This document shows positions 36,185 through 45,256 of a DNA stretch of 64,000 bases, in pieces. Location: NCBI GenBank assembly GCA_009840355.1, contig VXNZ01000011.1:26220-90219 (forward strand), read 5' to 3'. This DNA comes from Chloroflexota bacterium. GTDB taxonomy: Bacteria > Chloroflexota > Dehalococcoidia > Lucifugimonadales > JADFKI01. The notes under the pieces were generated by a model. It was not told the origin of the DNA, searched no databases, and worked only from the letters and a program-made list of their open reading frames with translations. The translations under genes and the position numbers were made by a program. How positions within the stretch are numbered: position 1 is the first letter of the stretch; every line of letters starts with the position of its first letter.

Positions 36185-37089
36185 GCGATGCGGGCACGCT
36201 CGTCGGCTACACCTACGGCGCCCGCTATGTCTATACTGACACCGTTATCCTCAACGACAACTTCCTGAGAGTCTCGGCATGCGAAGACGGTTATCAGACG
36301 CCGCTCACATCGGCGGTGATAACCGTGCCTGCCACGCGCCCGGTGCAGTACAAGGACAGCATGGGCAACCCGACACACCGCGTCCGCCTGTCGTCGCCGC
36401 ATCGAAACCTGACGATTCTCGCCGTGGGCAGTGTGCGCCTCGACAGCCCACCGTCTGCGCTGGAAGAAGTCGCGCTCGCCAATCTGCGATACGACGCGAG
36501 CGCAGACGAGTTCTTGTCGTCCACACCGATGGTGCATCCGGATATGGTCGCGGACATGGCGCGGCAGATTATCGGCGGCAACACGGGCGAGCCGGTTGGC
36601 AAAGGCGCGGGTCTGCTGGAAACGGTGGATGGCATCGTGAGCTGGGTGCATGAGAATATCACCTACATTCGCGGCAGCACGACAGTCGCCACGACGGCGG
36701 AGCAGGTGATCGGCACGCGGCAGGGCGTTTGCCAAGACATGACGCACTTGACGATTGGGATGCTGCGCGCGCTGGGCATTCCGGCGCGCTATGTCAGCGG
36801 GCTGATGTGCGGGCAGGTCGGCGAAACGCATGCGTGGCTGGAATTCCTGCATCCTGCGCGAGGCTGGCTGCCTTCTGACCCAACACGCGGACAGTCCATC
36901 GTCAGAGGCGCCGACCTCGTGAAGTTCGCCGTCGGTCGGGACTATACGCAGGCATCGCCTGTCGAAGGGTCGTTCGTGTCGAAGGGTACGGGCTGGCTCG
37001 ATGTGGTCGTAGCGCAGGCAATGCCGTCCGCCGACAGCGTGTCGTTCGACGACGCTATGAGCCTTATCGAGAAGGCGAAGTCCGCATAG
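36157..37089 (+). CDS. Transglutaminase-like protein
   Basis: 310 residues: an N-terminal beta-rich domain (typical bacterial transglutaminase N-terminal region) and a C-terminal core with the catalytic triad Cys (QGVCQDMTHL, about 190), His (GETHAWLEFLHP) and Asp (PSDPTRGQ). Members act as proteases or amide-bond formers. The start ATG 36157 lies inside the previous gene by 28 bases, so it is translationally coupled. Works with the ATP-grasp and alpha-E proteins in the same operon. Confidence 0.9.
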   Translation: MQADLGGAVSDAGTLVGYTYGARYVYTDTVILNDNFLRVSACEDGYQTPLTSAVITVPATRPVQYKDSMGNPTHRVRLSSPHRNLTILAVGSVRLDSPPSALEEVALANLRYDASADEFLSSTPMVHPDMVADMARQIIGGNTGEPVGKGAGLLETVDGIVSWVHENITYIRGSTTVATTAEQVIGTRQGVCQDMTHLTIGMLRALGIPARYVSGLMCGQVGETHAWLEFLHPARGWLPSDPTRGQSIVRGADLVKFAVGRDYTQASPVEGSFVSKGTGWLDVVVAQAMPSADSVSFDDAMSLIEKAKSA

Positions 37090-37142
37090 CGCAGACCCGC
37101 GCCCTGGTGTCTTAATAACGGGTTAATATACGAAGCGGACGC

Positions 37143-37170
37143 GCCAAGAGTTTACAGCCAAGAGTTTACA
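37143..37170 (+). repeat. Perfect tandem 14-bp repeat
   Basis: GCCAAGAGTTTACA is present twice, head-to-tail and without a gap, at 37143-37156 and 37157-37170, in the 259-base space before the alpha-E gene. It could be a regulator-binding site or a replication-slippage duplication. Confidence 0.75.
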
Positions 37171-37348
37171 AGTTGATAACACACTCCGCCGCGCGCAGGC
37201 GTAGAATTGATAGCGGGCAAAGTCAACGGCATACCCTTCCTTGCCTTGGCCGAGCCCCACTTTTCCGCTAAGAGTGCTTGACGGACAGGGATTTGAAGGG
37301 CAAGAAGACGCGGCAAATTAGAGGATACCGCAAGAAAGAGGCAGCAAT

Positions 37349-37927
37349 TTGATTCAGACGATGGCAGAGCCGCAATCGATTAGAGTCGCTAGAGACGGGT
37401 GGATGACGGATTCACGGGCGTACAACCTCATCTGGCTGGGACGCTGGATGGAGCGCGCCGAAAGCATCGCGCGTGGCATGGACACCGCCGCCAAGCACGC
37501 CGAATTCGCCAGATCAGGCGCCAACGCAGACGGCAACGATGCGCTGCTGAATTGCCTGTGCGACCTCGCAAGCTCGTTTGGCGTGTCGGTAGAGCGGCGG
37601 GAAGAAGTAACAGCGGAGCTGCTGCTGCGAAACCCGGGCTCGTCAGTCTTGCAGAGCCTGATCAAGGCACGGCTATCGGCAACGCAAATCGCGCCTGTGG
37701 AGCTAATGCGCGCCCTGACCGAAGCGATACTCGAAGTCGAGCGCGTGCCGGTAGAAGAAATCACCACGCCGCAGCAAGTCATCGATATGGCAACAGCGGT
37801 GATAGGCAAGATAGCGAGCGCCGGTCAAGTCATCGAAGACGAATGGTTCGGCAGAGAAACGCTAAGCGACGAGGAGATTTACAGGCGGTTCGCGCAGCAG
37901 CAACAACAACAGCAGATGTGCGGCTGA
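37349..37927 (+). CDS. Alpha-E domain protein
   Basis: 192 residues, all helical, beginning with the family hallmark NLIWLGRWMERAESIARGMD (about 27-46). It is the usual partner of circularly permuted ATP-grasp and transglutaminase genes and probably forms part of a complex. TTG 37349 (AGAGG about 7 nt upstream) or ATG 37361 may be the start. A C-terminal glutamine run (FAQQQQQQQM) is coded by mixed CAG/CAA and may vary in length between strains. Confidence 0.86.
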   Translation: MIQTMAEPQSIRVARDGWMTDSRAYNLIWLGRWMERAESIARGMDTAAKHAEFARSGANADGNDALLNCLCDLASSFGVSVERREEVTAELLLRNPGSSVLQSLIKARLSATQIAPVELMRALTEAILEVERVPVEEITTPQQVIDMATAVIGKIASAGQVIEDEWFGRETLSDEEIYRRFAQQQQQQQMCG

Positions 37928-37962
37928 CAGTGCTGACAGTAATCTGAAGGAACGAGCACGAT

Positions 37963-37991
37963 AGAGATGATACAAATGGTGTATCATCTCT
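37963..37991. terminator. Stem-loop terminator after the alpha-E gene
   Basis: AGAGATGATACA (37963-37974) pairs perfectly with TGTATCATCTCT (37980-37991) over an AATGG loop, followed by TTCTAT. Twelve base pairs and T-rich tail. It separates the peptide-type operon from the antitoxin gene at 38035. Confidence 0.75.
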
Positions 37992-38034
37992 TTCTATATG
38001 GACGGAAAATCGTAATCGGGTTGAGGAGACAGTC

Positions 38035-38286
38035 ATGCTACTAAGCATTGAGGGTAGGTACGGCAATGGAAAGATAGAGTTGTCCGAATCTCCACAGGTG
38101 CCCGATGATACGAGAGTGATAGTAACTTTCCTTGAGAATGGCGCTATGGACCTGAGACAGCGCGGTATTGACGAGGAACAGGCAGCTTCGTTGCGACAAA
38201 GGCTTTCGACGTTCATAGAAGACTGGGAATCTCCGGAGATGGCAATCTACGATGACTACGACGAGTCAAAGATACAGAAGAGGTGA
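38035..38286 (+). CDS. Antitoxin-like protein of a MazF-type module
   Basis: 83 residues with an AbrB/MazE-like N-terminal strand pair (MLLSIEGRYGNGKIELSESP then VPDDTRVIVTFLE) and an acidic helical tail that would wrap a toxin. No catalytic residues expected. The toxin start at 38252 lies within its 3' end in another frame, the usual coupled arrangement. This gene is intact. Confidence 0.72.
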   Translation: MLLSIEGRYGNGKIELSESPQVPDDTRVIVTFLENGAMDLRQRGIDEEQAASLRQRLSTFIEDWESPEMAIYDDYDESKIQKR

Positions 38287-38608
38287 GGTTGTACTTCTAC
38301 TGTTTCCCCACTCCGACTTACGCACTTCTAGTCGGAGGCCAGCCCTGATTATTCAAGCAGACGGTCTATAGACCGGTCTATCTCAAATTACTGTTGCAAT
38401 GATTACCAGCCGAATGTTTCGAGCTAATCACGAAAGTCCTGCGTCGGTTATTCTATCGACTCCTGAGGAACGACAGTCAGGCTTATCTACTGATTCGGTA
38501 GTGATGACCGACAACCTGGCAACCATAATGCTATCGGAAATTGAGGGCGTAATTGGCAGCCTGCCGATGACAGAAATTGATATTGCGTTGAGGCGCACCC
38601 TTGGGTGA
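38252..38608 (+). pseudogene. MazF/PemK-like toxin with in-frame TAG
   Basis: From ATG 38252 one frame of 119 codons runs to TGA at 38608. It reads RRGEVVLLLFPHSDLRTSSR and RPALIIQADGL, then TAG (38369-38371, codon 40), then TGLSQITVAMITSRMFRANH and on to TDSVVMTDNLATIMLSEIEG. These are the conserved MazF pieces (RRGEV, RPALIIQ, the ITVAMITS strand and DSVV-x-TDNL). No frameshift is present, only the amber codon, within a perfect 12-bp palindrome GGTCTATAGACC. TAG is an ordinary stop elsewhere in this window (pyrC), so readthrough is unlikely. Confidence 0.76.
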
Positions 38609-38638
38609 CTGACACTTCTCAGGTTAGCACAATGTAAA

Positions 38639-38670
38639 TTGCCCCCGCCAAGACTACTTGGCGGGGGCAA
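38639..38670. terminator. Strong bidirectional terminator
   Basis: TTGCCCCCGCCAAG (38639-38652) pairs perfectly with CTTGGCGGGGGCAA (38657-38670) over ACTA, 14 bp. It lies between the convergent MazF-like pseudogene and the molybdopterin gene. On the minus strand TTTA follows. Confidence 0.85.
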
Positions 38671-38700
38671 CGCTTATTGCGGGCAAATGTGAACTTCGCC

Positions 38701-40968
38701 TTATTCGCTCTCCCCTATCGCCTTCGTAACCGCCTGCGGGTTCATGGGCAGGTCGAACATGCGGACTCCGACTGCGCCGTCGATAGCATTGGCTAGCGCG
38801 GCTAGCGGCGGGACGATGTTCGCCTCGCCTACGCCCTTAACGCCGAACGGGTGCGCCGGGTTCGGCACTTCCAATACTACGGCTTCGATCATCGGCAGGT
38901 CGAGCGCGGTAGGCATACGATAGTCCAGCAGGCTGCTGTTCAGCATCGCGCCGTCGTCGCTCATATAGTACTCTTCATTCAGCGCCCAGCCGATGCCTTG
39001 CACCGTGCCGCCCTGTATCTGCCCCTCGACATAGCTGGGATGCACTGCGACGCCAACATCCTGGAACGCAGTGAAGCGCAGAATGTCAACCTTGCCGGTC
39101 TCTCGATCGACTTCCACATCGACGATGTTCGCGGCATATGAGCCTGCCGAGCCGCCGGGGTTCATGTTCGCCCTGCCGACGATGGGGCCGCCCGTATCCG
39201 GCATGCGAGACGCCAGTTCCTTGAAGGACATCGTGAGCTCGGTGTCGGACTTGTGGCGCAGACCGCCATCTACGTATTCCACCTGATCCTCGTCCGCCTC
39301 CCAGAGCATCGCGGCGCGCTGTATGAACTGGCGCTTGACATCGTTCGCGGCTTCGAACGCTGCGAAACCAGACTTGTACGCCACTCCGCTGCCGCCGGAT
39401 GTGGATGTGTAGCCGATAGTGTCTGTGTCGCCCACTGTGGGAATAACATCCTCGATTGGCAGGCCGAGCGTCTCGGCAAACATCTGCGCGACTGCGGTGC
39501 GCGAGCCGCCGATGTCCATGCTGCCTTCGATGAGGCTGACCGTGCCGTTGGACAGCACGTTGGCGATGGCGGACGCCATGCCGGAGTTGTTGCGGCAGAA
39601 GCCCATCGCAATGCCACGCCCGCGGTTCTCGCCTTCGAGCGGCGCGCTATAGTGAGGGTGCGCCAGTATCGCCTCCATCGTTTCTTTTGCGCCGATGGGA
39701 CCGTTCATGACGCCGTCCGCTCTGCGCGTGCCAGGCGTGGCGACATTCAGCAGGCGGAACTCTACCGGATCCATATTGAGCGCCTTCGCGATTTCGTCTA
39801 TCAGGCTCTCGGACGCGAAGCACACAATCGGAGCGCCGGGCGCGCGGTATGCCGCCGTCTTGGGCTTGTTCGTCATAATGTCGTAGCCGTCGATGCGCAC
39901 ATTCTCGATGAAGTACGGCGCGAACACGGCTGCGGAAGAGCCGGGCAGCGGCGCGCCGGGATACGCTCCTCCCTCAAAGGCGAAGTATATCTGAGCGGCG
40001 GTGATGCGCCCTTCATCGGTAACGCCAATCCTGCATTTCAGGTAACCGCCTGCGGTCGGTCCGGACGCCTCCAGCACTTCGGTGCGCGTCATCGTGGACT
40101 TTACGGGCTTGCCGGTCTTTCGCGAGAGCGCGGACGACACTGCTTCGAGATACGCCAGCGTCTTACCGCCGAAACCGCCGCCGATTTCCATCGGCACGAC
40201 CTTAATCTGCGAGTTGGGGATGCCCAGCACCTGAGCGGTGCTGTCTCGCATGGCGAAGTGCCCTTGGCTGCTGCTCCAAATCGTAAGGCGGTCATTGGGC
40301 GCGCCGTCCGCAGCCCAGAACGCCGTCGCGGTGTGCGGCTCGATGTAGCCCTGATGCACTGTCTTCGTGCGGTATTCGCGCTCGAAAACCTGGTCAGCCG
40401 CCGCGAAGCCGGCATCAACGTCGCCAAGCAGATGCTGCTCGTGGTCGGCGATATTCTTGCTGGCTGCGATATTGTCGTCACCGCCGCGCTCGATCCAGTG
40501 CTCGTGCAGCACGGGCGCGTCCGCCTTGAGAGCGTCTTCGACGTTGGACACGCTGGGCAGCACTTCGTACTCCACATCAATGAGCGCGAGCGCCTCTTCC
40601 GCGATGTGCGGGTTGACGGCTGCGACGGCCGCGATGGGATGCCCCTTGTACAGCACTTTGTCCTTGGCGAGGATGTTCTCGCCGATGGGGACGCCCTGTC
40701 GAGCGACCTGCGGAATCGGGGACATGGGCGCGAGGTCGGCGGATGTAACGACCGCCTTCACATCGGGATGCGCCTCTGCCTTGCTGGTGTCGATGGACAA
40801 GATGCGGGCGTGTGCGTGCGGACTTCGCAGCACCTTGCCGTGCAGCAAGCCGGCGAGGTTCATGTCCGCGCCGTAAAGCGCGCGTCCGGTAACCTTATCG
40901 ACGCCGTCGTGCCGCACCGGGCGCGTGCCGACGACCTTATACTCTTCTTGTGGCAGCATTGTCGTCAT
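38701..40968 (-). CDS. Xanthine dehydrogenase-family molybdopterin-binding subunit
   Basis: 755 residues of the large Mo-binding subunit (CoxL/XdhA type). Features in order: GVDKVTGRALYGADM (N-terminal domain), the Mo-site glycine loop MEIGGGFGGKTLAY, TAAYRAPGAP, the NPGGSAG run, and the catalytic Glu in GVKGVGEANIVPP. It hydroxylates an aldehyde or heterocycle with Mo-molybdopterin. ATG 40968 has GAGGTG 6 nt upstream; a longer start at 40977 is possible. The usual FAD and [2Fe-2S] subunits are not nearby, so it must pair with unlinked partners. Confidence 0.92.
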   Translation of the reverse strand: MTTMLPQEEYKVVGTRPVRHDGVDKVTGRALYGADMNLAGLLHGKVLRSPHAHARILSIDTSKAEAHPDVKAVVTSADLAPMSPIPQVARQGVPIGENILAKDKVLYKGHPIAAVAAVNPHIAEEALALIDVEYEVLPSVSNVEDALKADAPVLHEHWIERGGDDNIAASKNIADHEQHLLGDVDAGFAAADQVFEREYRTKTVHQGYIEPHTATAFWAADGAPNDRLTIWSSSQGHFAMRDSTAQVLGIPNSQIKVVPMEIGGGFGGKTLAYLEAVSSALSRKTGKPVKSTMTRTEVLEASGPTAGGYLKCRIGVTDEGRITAAQIYFAFEGGAYPGAPLPGSSAAVFAPYFIENVRIDGYDIMTNKPKTAAYRAPGAPIVCFASESLIDEIAKALNMDPVEFRLLNVATPGTRRADGVMNGPIGAKETMEAILAHPHYSAPLEGENRGRGIAMGFCRNNSGMASAIANVLSNGTVSLIEGSMDIGGSRTAVAQMFAETLGLPIEDVIPTVGDTDTIGYTSTSGGSGVAYKSGFAAFEAANDVKRQFIQRAAMLWEADEDQVEYVDGGLRHKSDTELTMSFKELASRMPDTGGPIVGRANMNPGGSAGSYAANIVDVEVDRETGKVDILRFTAFQDVGVAVHPSYVEGQIQGGTVQGIGWALNEEYYMSDDGAMLNSSLLDYRMPTALDLPMIEAVVLEVPNPAHPFGVKGVGEANIVPPLAALANAIDGAVGVRMFDLPMNPQAVTKAIGESE

Positions 40969-41206
40969 GTATATCACCTCGTTAGTGGATTAGGTTTAGT
41001 TTCTCCCACCGCTAATCTTATCACACTTGCGCAGTTTAACAGGATGGACATGACAGTTAGTACGGATAGGATAGGCAAGGAAACGACAGGTAATGTTCGC
41101 TTAAACCCTAGTCTCGTGAAACCGACAGCGGGTTCATGTTAAGGTTCATGTTACCATCAGACACGATGTGATTACTTACAGGACATTGCACATAGGAGAA
41201 GTTGTT

Positions 41207-41914
41207 ATGGCAGACAGCGTTATCACACCTGAGATTATTGCTCGGTATAAGAATGTGGCTGGGGCTACGGTTTACAGCGCGGTGCGGGCGTTTGGGTACG
41301 AGCCTTGCTTTATGCGCGATGTGCATGCGTTCACGCCGGGCGGGATGCTTGTCGGGCGAGCGAAGACACTGAGGTTCGTGCCGCCGCGCAAGGACATTGT
41401 GGAAGAGACGCATCGCGGCGCGGACTCACCGGAGTACGAGGCGATGGGTTCGTGCGAGCCGGGCGATGTGCTGGTCATCGACGGAATGGGCAAGAAGTAC
41501 GCGGCTATCGGCGGCGATGTGAAGCTGCTGCAACTGAAGATGCGGGGCGCGGCGGGGCTTGTTACGGACGCATCAATTCGAGACTTGGACATCGTCAAGG
41601 ACTACGGGCTTAAGGTGTTCGCAGGCGGCAGGACGCCGATGGGCGGCGCGGACGAGATAGACCCGTTCGAGGCGAATGTTACTATCGGCTGCGGCGGAGT
41701 CGCGGTGCGCCCGGGCGATCTAATCGTGGCGGACGACGATGGCGTGGTGGTCGTGCCGGAGTGCATCGTGGAGCAGGTCATCGATTGGGTAGAAGAGCAC
41801 GAGTGGGCAGAGGAATATGTCAAGGAGCGAATAGAGGCGGAGGATGTCGCGCCGGGCAAGTATTACCCGCCGCAGCCGGATGTGCTGAAGTTGTATCCGG
41901 GGCGCGGTAACTAA
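41207..41914 (+). CDS. RraA-family protein (aldolase / RNase E inhibitor-like)
   Basis: 235 residues of the RraA/HMG-aldolase fold, with SCEPGDVLVIDGMGKKYAAI, GAAGLVTDASIRDLD (the R-x-x-D pair used by aldolases) and VRPGDLIVADDDGVVVVPEC. The last pieces are near-universal in this family. Members act as 4-hydroxy-4-methyl-2-oxoglutarate aldolases or as RNase E regulators; the R-D pair favours an aldolase. ATG 41207 has AGGAGAA 6 nt upstream. Confidence 0.88.
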   Translation: MADSVITPEIIARYKNVAGATVYSAVRAFGYEPCFMRDVHAFTPGGMLVGRAKTLRFVPPRKDIVEETHRGADSPEYEAMGSCEPGDVLVIDGMGKKYAAIGGDVKLLQLKMRGAAGLVTDASIRDLDIVKDYGLKVFAGGRTPMGGADEIDPFEANVTIGCGGVAVRPGDLIVADDDGVVVVPECIVEQVIDWVEEHEWAEEYVKERIEAEDVAPGKYYPPQPDVLKLYPGRGN

Positions 41915-42003
41915 CATCTATACACAGGATAAAGGATAATCAACTCTATCTCCTTTACCCCATTCATACCTATCGGTCATTCCGGCTTCCATGCCTGAGC
42001 GCA

Positions 42004-43031
42004 CTACATGAACACTGACGGGTCGGCGTGCCATTGAGCGTAACCAATGCGCCGCCCGTCGGTGAGATAGTCTATCTTTTCGTTCAAGCACATCAGCAGG
42101 GCGGCGTTCTCGACGGCAAGCGTGAACCCGCCCAATTCAAACCCGGAGTCGAGCGCGGTTACTACGAATGCGCCGCCCGATTCATGCGCCGCATCGCTGT
42201 TGCCGATTTCGCCGCGCGCTATGGCGTCTATAATGCCGTCTGCGAGCGCGTCCAACAGTTCATCTTCGCCAAGCTCGTCGCCGAGGTATATGACTTGCGG
42301 TAGGTCGTCCGAGGGTGGGTGCAAGCGAGTTCTGCCCTCCAGAGACGGCGATTCGCCCGCCGCGGTGATGAAGTAGTCGGCGCTGCCGGCGGCGATGACC
42401 TCGCCCTGAGGCGTCTCGATGCGCGTTCCGGCGGCGAGCGTGCCGTCCGAGTCCGACAGACCTGTCAGAATCAGCAAGCGCGCCTCGCCGGTCTTGCCCG
42501 CCAGCGCGCCTATACGCACATCGCTGCCCGGCTCGTCATGGCTGTCTAGGCGTTCGGCTTCCTCGGCGAGCACCAGCAGCGACTGGCGAAACGCGATATG
42601 CCCCGATGTGAAAGCGACGACCTCATCGCCCGTCGCGTTCTTAGTGCGGCTGTCCAAGATGGTAATGCCGCCACCCTCGATGTTGTAATCAGGCGTGGAG
42701 GACAGCAGCCAGATGTCGTCTCAAGCCTGTATCGGCGAGAGAGAGAACGACAGCCCCGCAGATTCCATCGCCTCAAGCGCAGTCATCAGGTCTGACTCAT
42801 AGCCCAGATGCGTGTTGAAGCCGTCGGACGCCGGTCTTCGTCCGCGCTGTGGCTGACGGGCGCGAAGTAGGCGTAGAAGGCTACACTGAGCGTCCGTCCG
42901 TCGGTTACGCAGACGGCGGTATTATCGGATGCAGGGACGGACGTGAGCGAGCAGGCGGCATGGCACATGTGCGATACTCCCAGCGCGAATAGAATGATGA
43001 AAGCGCGGCGATACGGCAATTTTATCTTCAC
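42004..43031 (-). pseudogene. Broken periplasmic solute-binding protein (SBP family 3-like)
   Basis: From ATG 43031 a frame with a signal peptide (LPYRRAFIILFALGVSHMCH) runs TLSVAFYAYFAPVSHSADED, then shifts. A second frame carries SDGFNTHLGYESDLMTALEA and meets TGA at 42721-42723, where a Trp is expected from the surrounding run LSPIQA-x-DDIWLLSSTPDY. It then continues intact to YAQWHADPSVFM at 42004. Restoring one C near 42834 and reading the TGA as TGG would rebuild a single family-3-type solute-binding protein of about 340 residues. Two independent lesions make it a pseudogene. Confidence 0.77.
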
Positions 43032-43366
43032 ACAGATATTATGTTCAATCCTTGAAGACGCTCGAAGTGCCTATGGTTGTCAGATACTGCATCATCATGC
43101 CCTGGATCATATATGCCTCTGCTGCGGGCTTCGTAGATATACCCTTAAAATTATCCCAATACTCGCTGTTGTCTTCCCATCTCCCGGCAGTCGCCATTAG
43201 TCAGCCACGTCAGAATCACACAGCGATTGCGCCAAACTCGCACGTTCCCCAATCCACCCGTCCCACCGCCGTATTTTTGATTGACGCTTTGCCTCGCTTA
43301 ACGATAAAATTGATGCACACGCAGAACAAGGCGGCGCTGGGACAGCCGGCAGCAGGAGGGAACTTT

Positions 43367-43609
43367 ATGGACTCAAGCCTCGTGAGGAAGATGGAGAAGG
43401 CAAAGGATTACGCCATGCAGGAAGGGCGCGTTTCGCTTATGCGATTGCAGGCAACCTTCCGAGGCGATAATTCCGACCACGAACTCACTTACGAATCGGG
43501 GAAATGGCGTTGCAACTGCCTCTACTTCGCTAGCCGCGGAGAGTGCACCCACACGATGGCGATGCAGCTGATGATGAGCAGCATGGTGAAGGAAGCCATC
43601 AGCAATTAG
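43367..43609 (+). CDS. Small SWIM-type zinc-finger protein
   Basis: 80 residues with the SWIM pattern C-x-C-xn-C-x-H (WRCNCLYFASRGECTHTMAM). The N-terminal half is basic and helical. SWIM modules bind DNA or proteins through one zinc. I choose ATG 43367 because AGGAGGG lies 7 nt upstream; the frame extends further left without sense. A strong terminator follows directly. Confidence 0.77.
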   Translation: MDSSLVRKMEKAKDYAMQEGRVSLMRLQATFRGDNSDHELTYESGKWRCNCLYFASRGECTHTMAMQLMMSSMVKEAISN

Positions 43610-43619
43610 CGAATACAGG

Positions 43620-43655
43620 AAAAGGGCGCGACGATTGTCGCGCCCTTTTTATTTT
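43620..43655 (+). terminator. Rho-independent terminator
   Basis: AAAAGGGCGCGAC pairs with GTCGCGCCCTTTT over GATT (13 bp), followed by TATTTTG. It ends the SWIM gene and, on the other strand, lies beyond the fabF stop, so it may serve both convergent genes. Confidence 0.9.
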
Positions 43656-43708
43656 GTGCTTGGCTATCGCCTTTACGATTAGGCGTACTTTCGCTTCTTC
43701 GTGTCCGG

Positions 43709-44956
43709 TTAGGCGTATCGGGACAGGACTATGCAGGCGTTTTGGCCGCCGAAGCCGAAGCTGTTGGACAGCACTGTGTTTACCTGCGCCTGCCGCGCTT
43801 CGTTTGGCACATAATCAAGGTCGCAGTCGGGATCGGCGGTCTCGTAGTTTATGGTCGGGTGGATGATGCCGTCTTGTATTGTCTTGACGCAGGCGACCGC
43901 TTCCAGTGCGCCCGCGCCACCGAGCGCATGCCCTATCATCGACTTTGTGGAGCTGATTGGTACATCGTACGCGCCCTCGCCGAAGACTTTCTTGATTGCC
44001 AGCGTCTCCACCATGTCGTTCTTGGGCGTGGACGTGCCGTGCGCGTTGATGTAGTCGATGTCGGTGGGCTGCATGCCGGCGTTTTCGATAGCCCAGCGCA
44101 TCGCGCGCGCCGCGCCCGCGCCGTCTTCGTCCGGCTGCACGGCATGGAACGCGTCCGACGACACGCCGTAACCGGACACTTCCGCGAGGATGTTCGCGCC
44201 TCTGTCCATCGCGTGCTCTAGGCTTTCCAGCACCAGAATCGCCGCGCCTTCCGCAGGCACGAATCCGTCTCGGTTGGCGTCGAACGGGCGGCTCGCCTTG
44301 TCCGGCGGCACTTCGCTGCGGCTGAGCGCCTTGATGACATTGAACCCACCAAGCCCGAGTTGGCAGATGCCCGCCTCGCATCCGCCGCCAAGCACGACAT
44401 CCGCCGCGCCGCGCCGTATCGCCTCCGCAGCCTCGCCGATGCCTTGCGTGCCAGCCGCGCAAGCCGTAATCACGGTGGAAGTGTAGCCCTTCAGTCCGAA
44501 TAGGCGGCTCACATTCGCCGCCGCCATGTTCGGCAGAATCATCGGGATGAAGAACGGGCTAATGCGCATGCCACCGCGGTTGAATAGCGTGCGCGCGTTC
44601 GCCTCCGTGTCCGGGAAACCTCCGTTGCCGTTGCCCATCACTACGCCCATGCGCTCTTCATCCTCGGCGGACAGGTTAAGCGCGGCGTCTTCGATTGCGA
44701 GCGCGGCTGCGGCGACCGCTGTCTGAGAAAAGCGCGCCATTCGCCTCGCCTCGCGCGGGTTGATATACTTGCCCGGGTCGAAGTCCGGAATCTCGCCGGC
44801 GACCTTGCAGGGATAATCCGTAGGGTCTGCGAGCGTCATGGTGCCGATGCCGGACTCGCCCTTTTTCAGGCTCGCCCAGTACGCATCAATAGAATCTCCG
44901 AGCGGTGTAACCGCACCCATGCCAGTGATAACGACTCGCTTCCTTCCGTTTTCCAT
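43709..44956 (-). CDS. fabF: 3-oxoacyl-ACP synthase II
   Basis: Condenses malonyl-ACP with acyl-ACP in fatty-acid chain extension. The catalytic Cys is in TACAAGTQGIGEA (about 163), the first His in NAHGTSTPKND and the second in SMIGHALGGAGALEA; the GFGGQNACIVL C-terminus is typical. About 415 residues. ATG 44956 is preferred over GTG 44962 because AGGAGA is at the better distance. No other fab genes are adjacent. Confidence 0.95.
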   Translation of the reverse strand: MENGRKRVVITGMGAVTPLGDSIDAYWASLKKGESGIGTMTLADPTDYPCKVAGEIPDFDPGKYINPREARRMARFSQTAVAAAALAIEDAALNLSAEDEERMGVVMGNGNGGFPDTEANARTLFNRGGMRISPFFIPMILPNMAAANVSRLFGLKGYTSTVITACAAGTQGIGEAAEAIRRGAADVVLGGGCEAGICQLGLGGFNVIKALSRSEVPPDKASRPFDANRDGFVPAEGAAILVLESLEHAMDRGANILAEVSGYGVSSDAFHAVQPDEDGAGAARAMRWAIENAGMQPTDIDYINAHGTSTPKNDMVETLAIKKVFGEGAYDVPISSTKSMIGHALGGAGALEAVACVKTIQDGIIHPTINYETADPDCDLDYVPNEARQAQVNTVLSNSFGFGGQNACIVLSRYA

Positions 44957-45256
44957 TGCCACATTCTCCTAGATGTTTAACACAGCCATCAGTGCGAGTA
45001 ACGGCACAGCATGCACCGGCGAGGAAATTAGCGTATCGAAGTATGCCGCTCATTCCAACGAAACCCGCACATATATATCATACACCCATTGGGGATGCGG
45101 GTTAAGGATAGGCGGGCGGGGTTTCTTGAGTTGATGGGATAGGCAACACTATGCCCTAGTTTCGTGTGCGATTGGGAATGCGATTGGACGCACACTTCTG
45201 GCAGACGGCGCATTCAACGGCATGTACAAGCGGCCGTCCTGTACATCCTATTCCGG

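Noticed and set aside
38369..38371. TAG of the MazF-like gene as a recoded codon (for example pyrrolysine)
   Set aside because: TAG is used as a normal stop elsewhere in the window (pyrC, the peroxiredoxin-like gene) and there is no pyl gene.
42721..42723. TGA in the solute-binding pseudogene as selenocysteine
   Set aside because: The family position is Trp, not Cys, and the same gene also carries a frameshift.
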